NCBI GenBank assembly: GCA_021821225.1 | Contig: JAKACR010000097.1 | Coordinates: 1-9,507 of the forward strand | Reading direction: 5' to 3' | DNA: 9,507 nucleotides | Source: Bacillota bacterium | Lineage (GTDB): Bacteria > Bacillota > Bacilli > Alicyclobacillales > SLC66 | Part shown: one piece after another, positions 1 through 6,250 of the stretch | How the letters are laid out: each line of letters begins with the position of its first letter | How positions within the stretch are numbered: the first letter of the stretch is position 1 | The notes under the pieces: model-generated | The model's input: only the letters and a program-made list of their open reading frames with translations | Databases searched by the model: none | What the model was told of the DNA's origin: nothing | Program-made: the position numbers and the translations under genes

Positions 1-653
1 CCGGACTGTTCCTGCCGGTGCTCGGAGCGATCAACCTGTTGATCTGGATCCGGTTGTTGCGCGTGTTTCGGCTCATGCGCCAGCGCCGGGAGACGCAGGA
101 GGACGTGGAGGCGCTGTTGGAGGGGCGGGGGTTTTTCGCGCGGATGGTGGTTCCGCTCACGAAGTGGATCACGAAGTCATGGCATGCGTATCCGATCGGC
201 TTTTTGTTCGGCCTGGGCTTCGACACGGCGAGCGAAGTGGCTCTGCTGGCGATTTCCGCCGCCGCGGCCAGACACGTGCTGCCGCTTTCCGGTGTGCTCG
301 CATTGCCTGCCGCGTTTGCCGCCGGCATGAGCCTGATGGACACCGCCGACGGCATTTTCATGTCGTCCGCGTACCAGTGGGCGTTTTCCACGCCGCTGCG
401 CAAACTCTACTACAATCTCACGGTGACGGGCCTTGGGGTGCTTGCCGCGTGTGTGATCGGCGTCATTGAACTGGGCCAGGTCGTCAGCCGGGAAATCGGC
501 TTGACGGCTGGCTTCGGCGGCTGGCTTCTGCACTTGGACTTCGGCGTCATGGGCTACGTCCTTGTCACGCTGTTCGTCCTGGTGTGGGCGGTTTCGTACG
601 GCGCCTGGAAAATACTTAAAATCGAAGAGCGCTGGGTGCCAGAGGAGTCGTGA
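1..653 (+). CDS. Nickel/cobalt transporter, NiCoT (HoxN/NixA) family, 5' truncated by window edge
   Basis: This is the C-terminal ~217 residues of a high-affinity Ni2+/Co2+ permease of the cytoplasmic membrane. The reading frame is open from base 3, so the start lies outside the window. The family signatures are clear. HAYPIGFLFGLGFDTASEV (about bases 183-239) is the conserved segment with the metal-selectivity residues in TM helices of NixA/HoxN-type carriers. GMSLMDTADGIFM (about 327-365) is the second signature. Several hydrophobic helices follow, and the protein ends with a short charged tail (KIEERWVPEES). The usual first signature, HX4DH in TM2, would lie upstream of the window. The next gene begins within 80 bp on the same strand, so the two may be cotranscribed, although no functional link is obvious. 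Nickel supply usually serves urease, hydrogenase or Ni-SOD, but none is visible here. Family assignment is firm; Ni versus Co preference cannot be read. Confidence 0.93.
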   Translation, partial: GLFLPVLGAINLLIWIRLLRVFRLMRQRRETQEDVEALLEGRGFFARMVVPLTKWITKSWHAYPIGFLFGLGFDTASEVALLAISAAAARHVLPLSGVLALPAAFAAGMSLMDTADGIFMSSAYQWAFSTPLRKLYYNLTVTGLGVLAACVIGVIELGQVVSREIGLTAGFGGWLLHLDFGVMGYVLVTLFVLVWAVSYGAWKILKIEERWVPEES

Positions 654-729
654 CGAAAACGCGACGAATAGTTCCACCCGGCAACGGGGAAGGTAGATGC
701 CTACATCCTTGGATGGAGGGCTCTGCCGA

Positions 730-2262
730 GTGCCACATGAACCGACCGATCCAATCGCGTCGCTCACGCCCCGTTCGTACTGGCTCGCATCAACGTCGTT
801 CGCGACCTTTCCTTCGCTCGACCACGATCTCGATGTGGATGTTGTCGTCGTCGGCGCGGGCATCACCGGCGTCACCGCCGCCTGGCTCCTGTGCAATGAA
901 GGACTTCGCGTCGCCCTGCTGGAGGCCGACGAGGTCGCGCGGGGAACGACCGGCCACACGACGGCCAAGATCACGGCGCAGCACGGCCTCATCTATCGTG
1001 AATTGATCGAGCACACGGGGCTCGACAACGCCCGACTGTACTACCAGGCGGCCGCAGACGCGTCGCGTCTTGTGGCGGAGACCATCGGTCAGCGCGCGAT
1101 TGACTGCGACTTCTCCGTGCAGGACGCGTTCGTCTATGCGACCAGCGACGGCGGCGCGCGGCAAGTGGAGCAGGAGTACGAGGCTTACGGGCGGCTGGGA
1201 ATAGACGGTGCGCTGCTTGCCGGCGTCCCGTTTCCGGCGCTCCGGGCGCGCAGCGCGGTATGCATGAGACATCAGGCGCAGTTTCATCCCCTGCGCTATC
1301 TCTCCACCCTGGTCGGGGATATCGTGGAGCGCGGGGGCATGGTCTTTGAGCGCACGGTGGCGGTTGCCGTCACAGACGGGGACCGGCCAACGGTGCATAC
1401 GCGGGAGGGGCGCAGGGTGTCCGGTGATTTCGTCCTGGCGTGCACGCACTTCCCGTTTCACGACGCTGCTGGCCTCTATTTTGCGCGTATGCAGGCGGAG
1501 CGCTCGTACGTGATAGCGGTGGACGTCGAGGAATACCCGGGCGGCATGTATCTGAGCGCCGAGCAGCCGACGCGGTCGATCCGTTCGGCGCCGGCAGGCG
1601 ACCGCGTCATGGCGCTGGTCGGAGGGGAAGGGCACAAGGCGGGAGAAGGCGAGGACACGGGCTTGCATTACGAAGCCCTGACCCGCTTTGCGGCGCAGGT
1701 GCTCAAAGCCGGTCAGACAGCCTATCGCTGGTCCGCCCAGGATCTCACAACACTCGACAAGATGGCGTATATCGGAGAGCTGACGCGCGACCGCCGGAAC
1801 ATCCTTGTGGCCACGGGCTATCGCAAATGGGGGATGACCACCGGCACGACGGCGGCGCGCCTGCTGTGCGACATCGTCGTGGAACGGGAGAATCCCTACC
1901 GCGAACTGTTCGCGCCATCGCGTTTTTACGCGGACCCGACAGTGAAGCACTTCCTGATGCAAAACACCGCCGTGGCGCTGCATCTGATCAGGGGCAAGCT
2001 GGAGCGTCCCGCGGGCGACATCGGCGACCTCGCAAACGGCGAAGGGGCTGTGGTCACGTTCGCGGGCCAGCGCGCCGGCGCATGGCGCGGCGAAGACGGC
2101 CGGATCCAAGTGGTGGATTCGACCTGCACGCACCTCGGGTGTGAAGTGGTCTGGAATCACGGCGACAGGACGTGGGACTGTCCGTGCCACGGCTCGCGCT
2201 TTTCCGTCGACGGCGATGTCCTGGAAGGCCCCGCCAAACGGGCGCTGCGGCGCCTCTTGTAA
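730..2262 (+). CDS. FAD-dependent oxidoreductase with C-terminal Rieske [2Fe-2S] domain (YhfW-like)
   Basis: This is a two-domain redox protein of about 510 residues, close to the usual length of the YhfW-type family. The N-terminal DAO-like flavoprotein domain shows a Rossmann dinucleotide motif (VVVGAGITGVTAA, residues ~39-51) and the family-typical TTGHTTAKITAQHGLIY stretch. The C-terminal Rieske domain has CTHLGC (residues ~466-471) and CPCHGS (~484-489). These supply the two Cys and two His cluster ligands and the disulfide pair. The physiological substrate of this family is not established. No signal peptide is seen, so it is probably cytoplasmic. I chose the GTG at 730 because GGAGGG (715-720) sits 9 bases upstream and the family's PRSYW segment normally lies close to the N-terminus. 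An in-frame ATG at 697 has a poorer spaced site and would add 11 residues. Small hairpins (693-704 and 704-715) lie just before the ribosome binding site. The gene converges on mdh. Confidence 0.92.
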   Translation: MPHEPTDPIASLTPRSYWLASTSFATFPSLDHDLDVDVVVVGAGITGVTAAWLLCNEGLRVALLEADEVARGTTGHTTAKITAQHGLIYRELIEHTGLDNARLYYQAAADASRLVAETIGQRAIDCDFSVQDAFVYATSDGGARQVEQEYEAYGRLGIDGALLAGVPFPALRARSAVCMRHQAQFHPLRYLSTLVGDIVERGGMVFERTVAVAVTDGDRPTVHTREGRRVSGDFVLACTHFPFHDAAGLYFARMQAERSYVIAVDVEEYPGGMYLSAEQPTRSIRSAPAGDRVMALVGGEGHKAGEGEDTGLHYEALTRFAAQVLKAGQTAYRWSAQDLTTLDKMAYIGELTRDRRNILVATGYRKWGMTTGTTAARLLCDIVVERENPYRELFAPSRFYADPTVKHFLMQNTAVALHLIRGKLERPAGDIGDLANGEGAVVTFAGQRAGAWRGEDGRIQVVDSTCTHLGCEVVWNHGDRTWDCPCHGSRFSVDGDVLEGPAKRALRRLL

Positions 2263-2263
2263 G

Positions 2264-2288
2264 ACGCCCGCACAGAATCAGCGGGCGT
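2264..2288. terminator. Possible bidirectional hairpin between convergent genes
   Basis: ACGCCCGC and GCGGGCGT form a perfect 8-bp stem with a 9-base loop, directly after the Rieske oxidoreductase stop and 37 bp past the mdh stop on the other strand. There is no good T tract on the + side and only a weak one (CTTAC) on the minus side. It may slow transcription from both sides rather than act as a strong intrinsic terminator. Confidence 0.45.
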
Positions 2289-2324
2289 GCGGCGACGCGG
2301 CGCCCGCTCGCGCGCAGGAACAGA

Positions 2325-3254
2325 TCACAGCTGATTGATGACGCGCCGGATATTGTCTGCAGAACGGCGCAACGCGGCCTGCTCGTCCCGGCTCAATTCC
2401 AGTTCGACGATCCGTTCGACGCCGTTTTTGCCGAGCAATACAGGCACTCCGAGGAATATGCCGTCAATGCCGTACTGGCCCGTCACGTATGCGGAACACG
2501 GCAGGATGCGACGCTTGTCCTTCACAACAGCCTCCAGCATCTGCAAAATAGACGATCCGGGAGCGTAGTAGGCGCCTCCCGTCGACAGGTGGCGCACGAT
2601 TTCCGTGCCGCCCTGGCGCGTCCTTTCGACAATGCGCTCGATGGCGGAGCGATGCATCAGGTCGTCGAGAGGAATGCCGCTGACGTACGCGTACCGCGGC
2701 AACGGGACCATCTCGTCGCCGTGGCCGCCGAGGACAAGCGCCGAGACGTCTTCCATCGAGACGTCGAGTTCCAGCGCGATGAACGCGCGAAAACGCGCAG
2801 AGTCAAGCACGCCGCCAAGGCCGATCACGCGCTGCGCCGGAAGCCCGCTCTCGCGGTACGCGATATGGGACAAGACATCGCAGGGATTTGTGACCATGAT
2901 CAACAGGGCTTCCGGTGAACGAGCGACGATCTCGTTTACGACCTGTCGCACGACGTTCGCATTGACCTGCGCGAGGTCGTCGCGGGTCATCCCCGGTCTG
3001 CGGCCGCTGCCTGCGGTGATGACGACGATGTCGGAGTGAGCGGTCAGGTCATACTCCGTCGTGCCCTGGAGACGGCTGTCGAAGCCGTCGAGCGGGGACG
3101 ACTGCTGCAGGTCAAGCGCTTTGCCCGCGGCCACGCCACTCACGATGTCGGTGAGAACGACGTCGCCCAGTTCCCTGCGCGCCACGTACTGTGCCACGGT
3201 CGCTCCGACATTGCCCGATCCCACGACGGTAATTTTAGGCCTCTTCAAGATCAC
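2325..3254 (-). CDS. mdh: Malate dehydrogenase, NAD-dependent, LDH-like type
   Basis: This is a cytoplasmic enzyme of 309 residues that interconverts malate and oxaloacetate with NAD, the last step of the TCA cycle. The nucleotide-binding GSGNVG is at residues 12-17. Asp36 at the end of strand beta-2 is typical of NAD specificity. The mobile loop reads RRPGMTRDDL (85-94); arginine here and PGM, rather than LDH's QKPGETR, marks malate rather than lactate specificity. The catalytic pair is Asp151 (GVLDSARFR) and His178 (GGHGDEM). I chose the GTG at 3252-3254 because AAGGAG lies 7 bases upstream and the protein then begins ILKRPKITVVG, as expected for the family. The frame stays open upstream, but that stretch has no family similarity. 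Unlike the Bacillus citZ-icd-mdh arrangement, it stands alone here, downstream of a recombinase gene on the same strand with a 155-bp gap. Confidence 0.93.
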   Translation of the reverse strand: MILKRPKITVVGSGNVGATVAQYVARRELGDVVLTDIVSGVAAGKALDLQQSSPLDGFDSRLQGTTEYDLTAHSDIVVITAGSGRRPGMTRDDLAQVNANVVRQVVNEIVARSPEALLIMVTNPCDVLSHIAYRESGLPAQRVIGLGGVLDSARFRAFIALELDVSMEDVSALVLGGHGDEMVPLPRYAYVSGIPLDDLMHRSAIERIVERTRQGGTEIVRHLSTGGAYYAPGSSILQMLEAVVKDKRRILPCSAYVTGQYGIDGIFLGVPVLLGKNGVERIVELELSRDEQAALRRSADNIRRVINQL

Positions 3255-3284
3255 ATGATCGCTCCTTACGCACGAACCATCATT

Positions 3285-3323
3285 CCCAGGCGGGTGCGAG
3301 ACTGCCCTCCTGGGTGTCGCACC
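3285..3323 (-). promoter_or_regulatory. Interleaved inverted repeats in the mdh leader
   Basis: On the mdh-sense (minus) strand, GGTGCGA (3323-3317) can pair with TCGCACC (3299-3293), and CCCAGG (3314-3309) can pair with CCTGGG (3290-3285). The order is stem A 5', stem B 5', stem A 3', stem B 3', so the two helices either form a pseudoknot or exclude each other. The block ends about 18 bases before the mdh ribosome binding site. It matches no riboswitch class I recognise. Its presence is seen in the sequence; a regulatory role is inferred. Confidence 0.35.
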
Positions 3324-3409
3324 GTTTCCAGCGTAGTCTCTGCCACCGTGCGGCGCATGAGCGACTTGAACTATTTTTGACGGATAAATGGCGAAAATAC
3401 CGGCGGCGG

Positions 3410-4975
3410 TCAATCTGACCAAGCCAAATAGACGGCAACACCGGCGCTCTTGTCGATGACGACGCATTCAATCAGAGTCTGTACGATCAGGCGCTGCGTG
3501 ATTTGATCGTACAGGCCCGAGGGGGCAAAAATATCGGAGGGATCGCCCGCGTCGTCGCCGACGTCGCACCACGCCTGCCGCGAGCGTTCTTCCTCCTTCA
3601 GGCGCAGGAGTTCGTGTTGCAGCAGTTCGGCGCGCGCCGTCAGGACGCGCTGCCTCTCCTCAATGAGCGTTGTGGGAAACAGGCCGCTGCAAAACGCCTC
3701 GAGATTGCGTTTCTGCGCCTGCTCCGTCGCGTACAGTTGGGCGTTCAGTGCGTCCCTGCGCTGCGCCGCTTTTGTGACCTGGACCTGGCGGCCCTCCTCG
3801 ATCGCCCGGGTGAGGTCGGGCCCCGAGTCGGCGTTCAGGAGGACGCTGTCGCGCAAGTGTTCCAGGACCGCCCGGATCAGATCGCTGTAGCGCGTGCGCG
3901 TGTGGTTGTCACACGCCGTTTTGCCGACGCGGCGCACGCGGGCGCAGACCACGTAGTGGTAAGCGCGGTCGGTGGAAGGCTTCGTGCCCCCCGTGACGAT
4001 CATTGCGCCGCCGCAGGAGGCGCAGACCAGCAGGCCCGCCAGCAGGTTTGTCCCGCGCCGCATCCCCCTGTGCTGCGTCTTGCGGGCCAAGAGACGCTGC
4101 ACCTGCGCAAACACGGCGGGATCCACGACGGGTTCGTGCGCCTCCGGCACCACCACCCATTCGTCCTTCGCGCGCAACTGAAGACGGTTCACTGTGCGGT
4201 CGATCCGGCGGGAACGCTCCAGGTCCTGCGTCATGGTGCGCTTGTGCGCGACAATCGTGCCTTCGTAGGCGCGATTTTGCAGGATGGCGTGCACGGTCGA
4301 CGCCTGCCATCGGGCTGCCGGCGTGCGCCGTCTCGCCGACGGAGTGGGAATTCCGCGGGCGTTTAGCGCGTCGGCGATCGCCTTGACTCCGAGTCCCGTC
4401 AGGTACATCGAAAAGATGTCCCGCACCACTGGGGCGGAGTCCGGGTCGGGCAGCAGTGTCCGATCATCCGTTTTCACGTAGCCGAAGGGCGCGATACTGC
4501 CCGTGTGGCGCCCCCGTCTGGCGGACTGGCGCAGTCCGCGCCGGATGGCTTTGGACATTTCGCGGCTCTTGTGGGCGGCCAACATGGCGTGGACGGTAAA
4601 GACCATTTCTGAATTGCGTCCTTCAACGGCGGAGTCGTAGCCTTCCTCAATGCTGACGAGCCGGATGCCGTAGACGGTCTCCAGCCGTTTTTTCGTGCTG
4701 AATGCGTCGCTCAGATCGCGACTGAAGCGCGAAATGGCGGTGAACAAAACGGCCTCAAACCGACCGGCGCGCGCGTCTGCCAACAGTCGCGAGACCTCCG
4801 GCCGGTTGGCCAGTTGTGTTCCGGACAGGCCTGCGTCGTTGTAGACAAGCGCGTCCGACGACTCCAGCCCGATGCTTTGCGCGTATTCCAGGCAGGTGGC
4901 GATCTGGTTGGCGGGTGAATCTCGTTGCGCGTCGCTGTCGGTCGACACTCGGACGTAAATGGCTGCTCTGTGCAT
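3410..4975 (-). CDS. Large serine recombinase (site-specific integrase/excisionase)
   Basis: This 521-residue enzyme is of the phage integrase/SpoIVCA/SprA/TnpX type. It catalyses cut-and-religate recombination between two short att sites through a 5'-phosphoserine linkage. The N-terminal resolvase domain (~1-150) has the catalytic Ser11 and Arg9 in YVRVSTD, plus the active-site arginine segment SRFSRD (82-87). The recombinase domain spans about 155-300. A zinc ribbon follows, with C318, C321, C344 and C355. A charged, Gln/Glu/Arg-rich stretch (~390-465) probably forms the coiled coil that controls integration versus excision. The length and all key residues look intact. The start has a good site (AGGTGATC, ~5 bases upstream). 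It is preceded by a 58-codon gene on the same strand with a 51-bp gap, and the pair ends at the junction with a truncated gerE. This suggests that it excises or integrates an element at gerE. Confidence 0.93.
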   Translation of the reverse strand: MHRAAIYVRVSTDSDAQRDSPANQIATCLEYAQSIGLESSDALVYNDAGLSGTQLANRPEVSRLLADARAGRFEAVLFTAISRFSRDLSDAFSTKKRLETVYGIRLVSIEEGYDSAVEGRNSEMVFTVHAMLAAHKSREMSKAIRRGLRQSARRGRHTGSIAPFGYVKTDDRTLLPDPDSAPVVRDIFSMYLTGLGVKAIADALNARGIPTPSARRRTPAARWQASTVHAILQNRAYEGTIVAHKRTMTQDLERSRRIDRTVNRLQLRAKDEWVVVPEAHEPVVDPAVFAQVQRLLARKTQHRGMRRGTNLLAGLLVCASCGGAMIVTGGTKPSTDRAYHYVVCARVRRVGKTACDNHTRTRYSDLIRAVLEHLRDSVLLNADSGPDLTRAIEEGRQVQVTKAAQRRDALNAQLYATEQAQKRNLEAFCSGLFPTTLIEERQRVLTARAELLQHELLRLKEEERSRQAWCDVGDDAGDPSDIFAPSGLYDQITQRLIVQTLIECVVIDKSAGVAVYLAWSD

Positions 4976-5026
4976 GCTGGATCACCTGTGCTGCGGGCTG
5001 ACGTACCGGCCGGGAGATGCGCGGCT

Positions 5027-5203
5027 TTACACGCCGCCCGATTTGCGGCGCAAGGCGTCTGCGGCGATGTCCCGAACCTGTTTCATCACGTCTTCGCGGG
5101 TTGGTCCGTCCTTTCGACTGTAAAATACGATGGCCGCGCCGCCAGCGAGGGTGACGCGCCTGACCGCGACGCGCTGGGCGCCGACCGGACCCGGTTGCGT
5201 CAT
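5027..5203 (-). CDS. Small protein of 58 residues upstream of the serine recombinase, unknown function
   Basis: I do not recognise this protein. It begins MTQPGPVGAQRVAVRRVTLA, continues with GGAAIVFYSRKDGPTREDV, and ends in a basic, helix-prone tail (MKQVRDIAADALRRKSGGV). It looks like a small, basic, soluble protein with a beta-rich first half and one helix. The ATG at 5203 is supported by GAAGGGAG about 8 bases upstream. Upstream in-frame ATGs lack such a site. It is codirectional with the recombinase (51-bp gap) and lies between it and the gerE junction, so it is very likely part of the same element and transcript. Small basic proteins beside serine integrases are sometimes recombination directionality factors, but nothing in its sequence proves this. 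Confidence 0.68.
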   Translation of the reverse strand: MTQPGPVGAQRVAVRRVTLAGGAAIVFYSRKDGPTREDVMKQVRDIAADALRRKSGGV

Positions 5204-5226
5204 CACTGGCACTCCCTTCATCTTCA

Positions 5227-5234
5227 AGTGTATG
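5227..5234 (-). promoter_or_regulatory. Candidate -10 element of the recombinase operon, mother-cell sigma-like
   Basis: On the minus strand CATACACT lies 23 bases before the start codon of the 58-codon gene, with room for a transcription start and the ribosome binding site between. It differs at one position from the sigma-E -10 consensus CATACAAT and resembles sigma-K's CATANNNTA. I see no convincing sigma-E (ATA) or sigma-K (AC) -35 match at the right distance. A poor sigma-A reading (TGTCAA upstream, 18-bp spacing) is also possible. This is a weak, inferred site. Confidence 0.25.
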
Positions 5235-5254
5235 CGCAGTGCGCTTGGCCACTT

Positions 5255-5278
5255 GACATCGGGGTCCGCCCCAATGTC
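5255..5278. other. Candidate attachment site: 24-bp imperfect palindrome at the element/gerE junction
   Basis: Arms GACATCGGGG (5255-5264) and CCCCAATGTC (5269-5278) are complementary at 9 of 10 positions around the spacer TCCG. The palindrome ends directly at the point where GerE similarity begins (H codon at 5279). Serine recombinase att sites are imperfect inverted repeats around a central dinucleotide; here the centre would be CC at 5266-5267. The palindrome and its position are seen in the sequence. Its role as attL/attR is inferred, and the exact crossover cannot be fixed without the partner site. Confidence 0.5.
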
Positions 5279-5368
5279 CACACCGCTAATGTGATGAAGA
5301 AGCTGAATGTGAAGGGGCGGTCACAGGCGGTCGTCGAACTCGTCAGGCTTGGAGAACTGCAGATCTGA
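5273..5368 (+). pseudogene. gerE: 3' remnant of gerE, LuxR-type late sporulation regulator, split at the recombinase element
   Basis: From 5279 the + strand encodes HTANVMKKLNV followed by KGRSQAVVELVRLGELQI and a stop. This matches, nearly residue for residue, the C-terminus of Bacillus GerE (HISNAMQKLGV then KGRSQAVVELLRMGELEL, from memory). It covers the end of the DNA-recognition helix and the dimerisation helix of the LuxR HTH domain. GerE is normally ~74 residues and controls spore-coat genes late in the mother cell after sigma-K. The first ~43 residues, with the LTxREREV and TTKEIA segments, are absent upstream; similarity stops at the palindrome at 5255-5278. There is no start codon with a ribosome binding site, so this piece cannot make GerE alone. 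The intact tail, stop and terminator suggest a recent or reversible break rather than decay. It could instead be a dead remnant if the other half is lost. Confidence 0.85.
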
Positions 5369-5377
5369 TCCCTCCCT

Positions 5378-5405
5378 CCCCCGAACGCCGCGGGGGCTCT
5401 TTTTT
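5378..5405 (+). terminator. Intrinsic terminator of gerE
   Basis: CCCCCG (5378-5383) and CGGGGG (5391-5396) form a 6-bp GC stem with a 7-base loop, followed by CTC and an unbroken run of six T. It begins 9 bases after the gerE stop codon. Its canonical form shows that the right flank of the junction is undisturbed chromosomal gerE sequence. Confidence 0.88.
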
Positions 5406-5449
5406 GTCTTTGCGCGCGCAGCGCCCTGTCTGAATGGACACGATGTTGG

Positions 5450-5458
5450 TGATACAAT
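5450..5458 (+). promoter_or_regulatory. Extended -10 promoter of the MarC-family gene
   Basis: TGATACAAT matches the extended -10 form TGnTATAAT with one mismatch. It lies between the gerE terminator and the marC-like gene. The best -35 at 17-bp spacing (CTGAAT) is weak, as is common with extended -10 promoters. The expected transcription start near 5465 leaves a short leader holding the AAGGGAG ribosome binding site. The ATG at 5457 overlaps this -10, which argues against it as a translation start. Confidence 0.5.
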
Positions 5459-5492
5459 GGGACAGGGGTCGGAGAAAAGGGAGTGGACACGC

Positions 5493-6125
5493 TTGCTTGG
5501 TTACATCATTCACGCGGCCGTTTCCATCTTCGCGGTCATGAATCCACTGGGCAACGTCCCAATATTCCTGTCGCTGACGGATGGAGATACGCAAGCGGAG
5601 CAACGTCGGACGGCGCGTAAGGCGATCCTGATCGCGTTTACGATCCTGATGATCTTTCTGATATTCGGACATTTTATTTTCACCGTCTTCGGCATCACCA
5701 TTGCCGCTTTCCGCGTCGCGGGCGGAATCCTCATTTTCAGCATCGCGTACCACCTGTTGCAGGGCAAGGCGTCGCACGCGCACGCGCCGCACCCCGAAGA
5801 GCACGCGGAAGGCGTCGAGAAGGACGACATCTCCGTCACGCCCCTGGGCACTCCGCTGCTCGCGGGTCCGGGCACCATTGCGACGGCGATGGCGCTGGCG
5901 GGCGGACCGTCCCTGGTGCTCGACTCGCTCTCGGTGATCATCGCGGTCGTCGTTGTCCTCGGGGGTACTTACGGGATTCTGCACTACGCGGGATGGATCA
6001 ACCAGCATCTGGGTAAGACGGAGATGAACGTGGTCACGCGGCTGATGGGGTTGCTGTTGGCCATCATTGCGGTGCAGATGGCTGTTTCAGGACTGTTGCA
6101 ACTGTTTCCTGCGTGGGGCGCCTGA
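5493..6125 (+). CDS. MarC/YhgN-family integral membrane protein
   Basis: This is a polytopic inner-membrane protein of about 210 residues, the usual MarC size, with around six hydrophobic helices. Family segments are NPLGNVPIFLSLT near the N-terminus, TPLLAGPGTIATAMALAGG in the middle and VTRLMGLLLAIIAVQMAVSG at the C-terminus. A His/Glu-rich loop (HAHAPHPEEHAEGVEKDD) lies between helices 3 and 4 and is longer and more charged than I would expect. The family's transport role is unproven; an early link to multiple antibiotic resistance was withdrawn. I chose the TTG at 5493 because AAGGGAG lies 9 bases upstream. The in-frame ATG at 5457 overlaps a likely -10 box and lacks a good site, but would add 12 residues. 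It is monocistronic, between the gerE terminator and a strong terminator. Confidence 0.9.
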   Translation: MLGYIIHAAVSIFAVMNPLGNVPIFLSLTDGDTQAEQRRTARKAILIAFTILMIFLIFGHFIFTVFGITIAAFRVAGGILIFSIAYHLLQGKASHAHAPHPEEHAEGVEKDDISVTPLGTPLLAGPGTIATAMALAGGPSLVLDSLSVIIAVVVVLGGTYGILHYAGWINQHLGKTEMNVVTRLMGLLLAIIAVQMAVSGLLQLFPAWGA

Positions 6126-6137
6126 AGGAATCCCCGC

Positions 6138-6177
6138 GGACAAAGAGCAGCGCCCGTGAGGGCGCTGCTCTTTGTCC
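6138..6177. terminator. Strong bidirectional intrinsic terminator
   Basis: A perfect 18-bp stem (GGACAAAGAGCAGCGCCC and its complement) closes on a GTGA loop. The stem has AAAGAGC on one side and GCTCTTT on the other, so either strand ends in a T-rich outer arm. It starts 12 bp after the MarC stop and lies beyond the end of the convergent flavoprotein gene, serving both. Confidence 0.88.
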
Positions 6178-6213
6178 GATGCCAACAGGATCATGGTCAC
6201 CCTGCGGCAAAAG

Positions 6214-6227
6214 CGCGCTTGTGCGCG
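6214..6227 (-). terminator. Weak terminator after the CoA-disulfide-reductase-like gene
   Basis: On the minus strand CGCGC and GCGCG pair around a 4-base ACAA loop, followed by CTTTTG, 24 bp past the stop codon. The stem is short, so the larger hairpin at 6138-6177 probably does most of the termination. Confidence 0.4.
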
Positions 6228-6250
6228 ACACATGCGCCTCGCGGCGCCGC

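Noticed and set aside
1730..1738. GGTCCGCCC inside the Rieske gene, matching the centre of the junction palindrome
   Set aside because: It is a 9-base match inside a well-conserved intact gene, without palindrome arms, and no gerE sequence is nearby. It is unlikely to be the partner att site.
2325..3254. Lactate dehydrogenase as identity for the minus-strand dehydrogenase
   Set aside because: The substrate loop RRPGMTRDDL and GVLDSARFR are malate dehydrogenase features; LDH would have QKPGETR.
3255..3467. Possible N-terminal extension of malate dehydrogenase
   Set aside because: The stretch overlaps the recombinase 3' end, has no family similarity, and AAGGAG points to the GTG at 3254.
3503..4366. 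Long open frame on + strand opposite the serine recombinase
   Set aside because: It lies antisense to a fully intact recombinase with all motifs; its translation is Arg/Ala/Val-rich without domains and has no convincing ribosome binding site. It is a product of high GC.
5428..5439. The 12-mer GTCTGAATGGAC repeated at 8037-8048, both upstream of genes
   Set aside because: A shared 12-mer is expected by chance in about 9.5 kb, and flanking bases do not match, so I do not call it a shared regulatory site.
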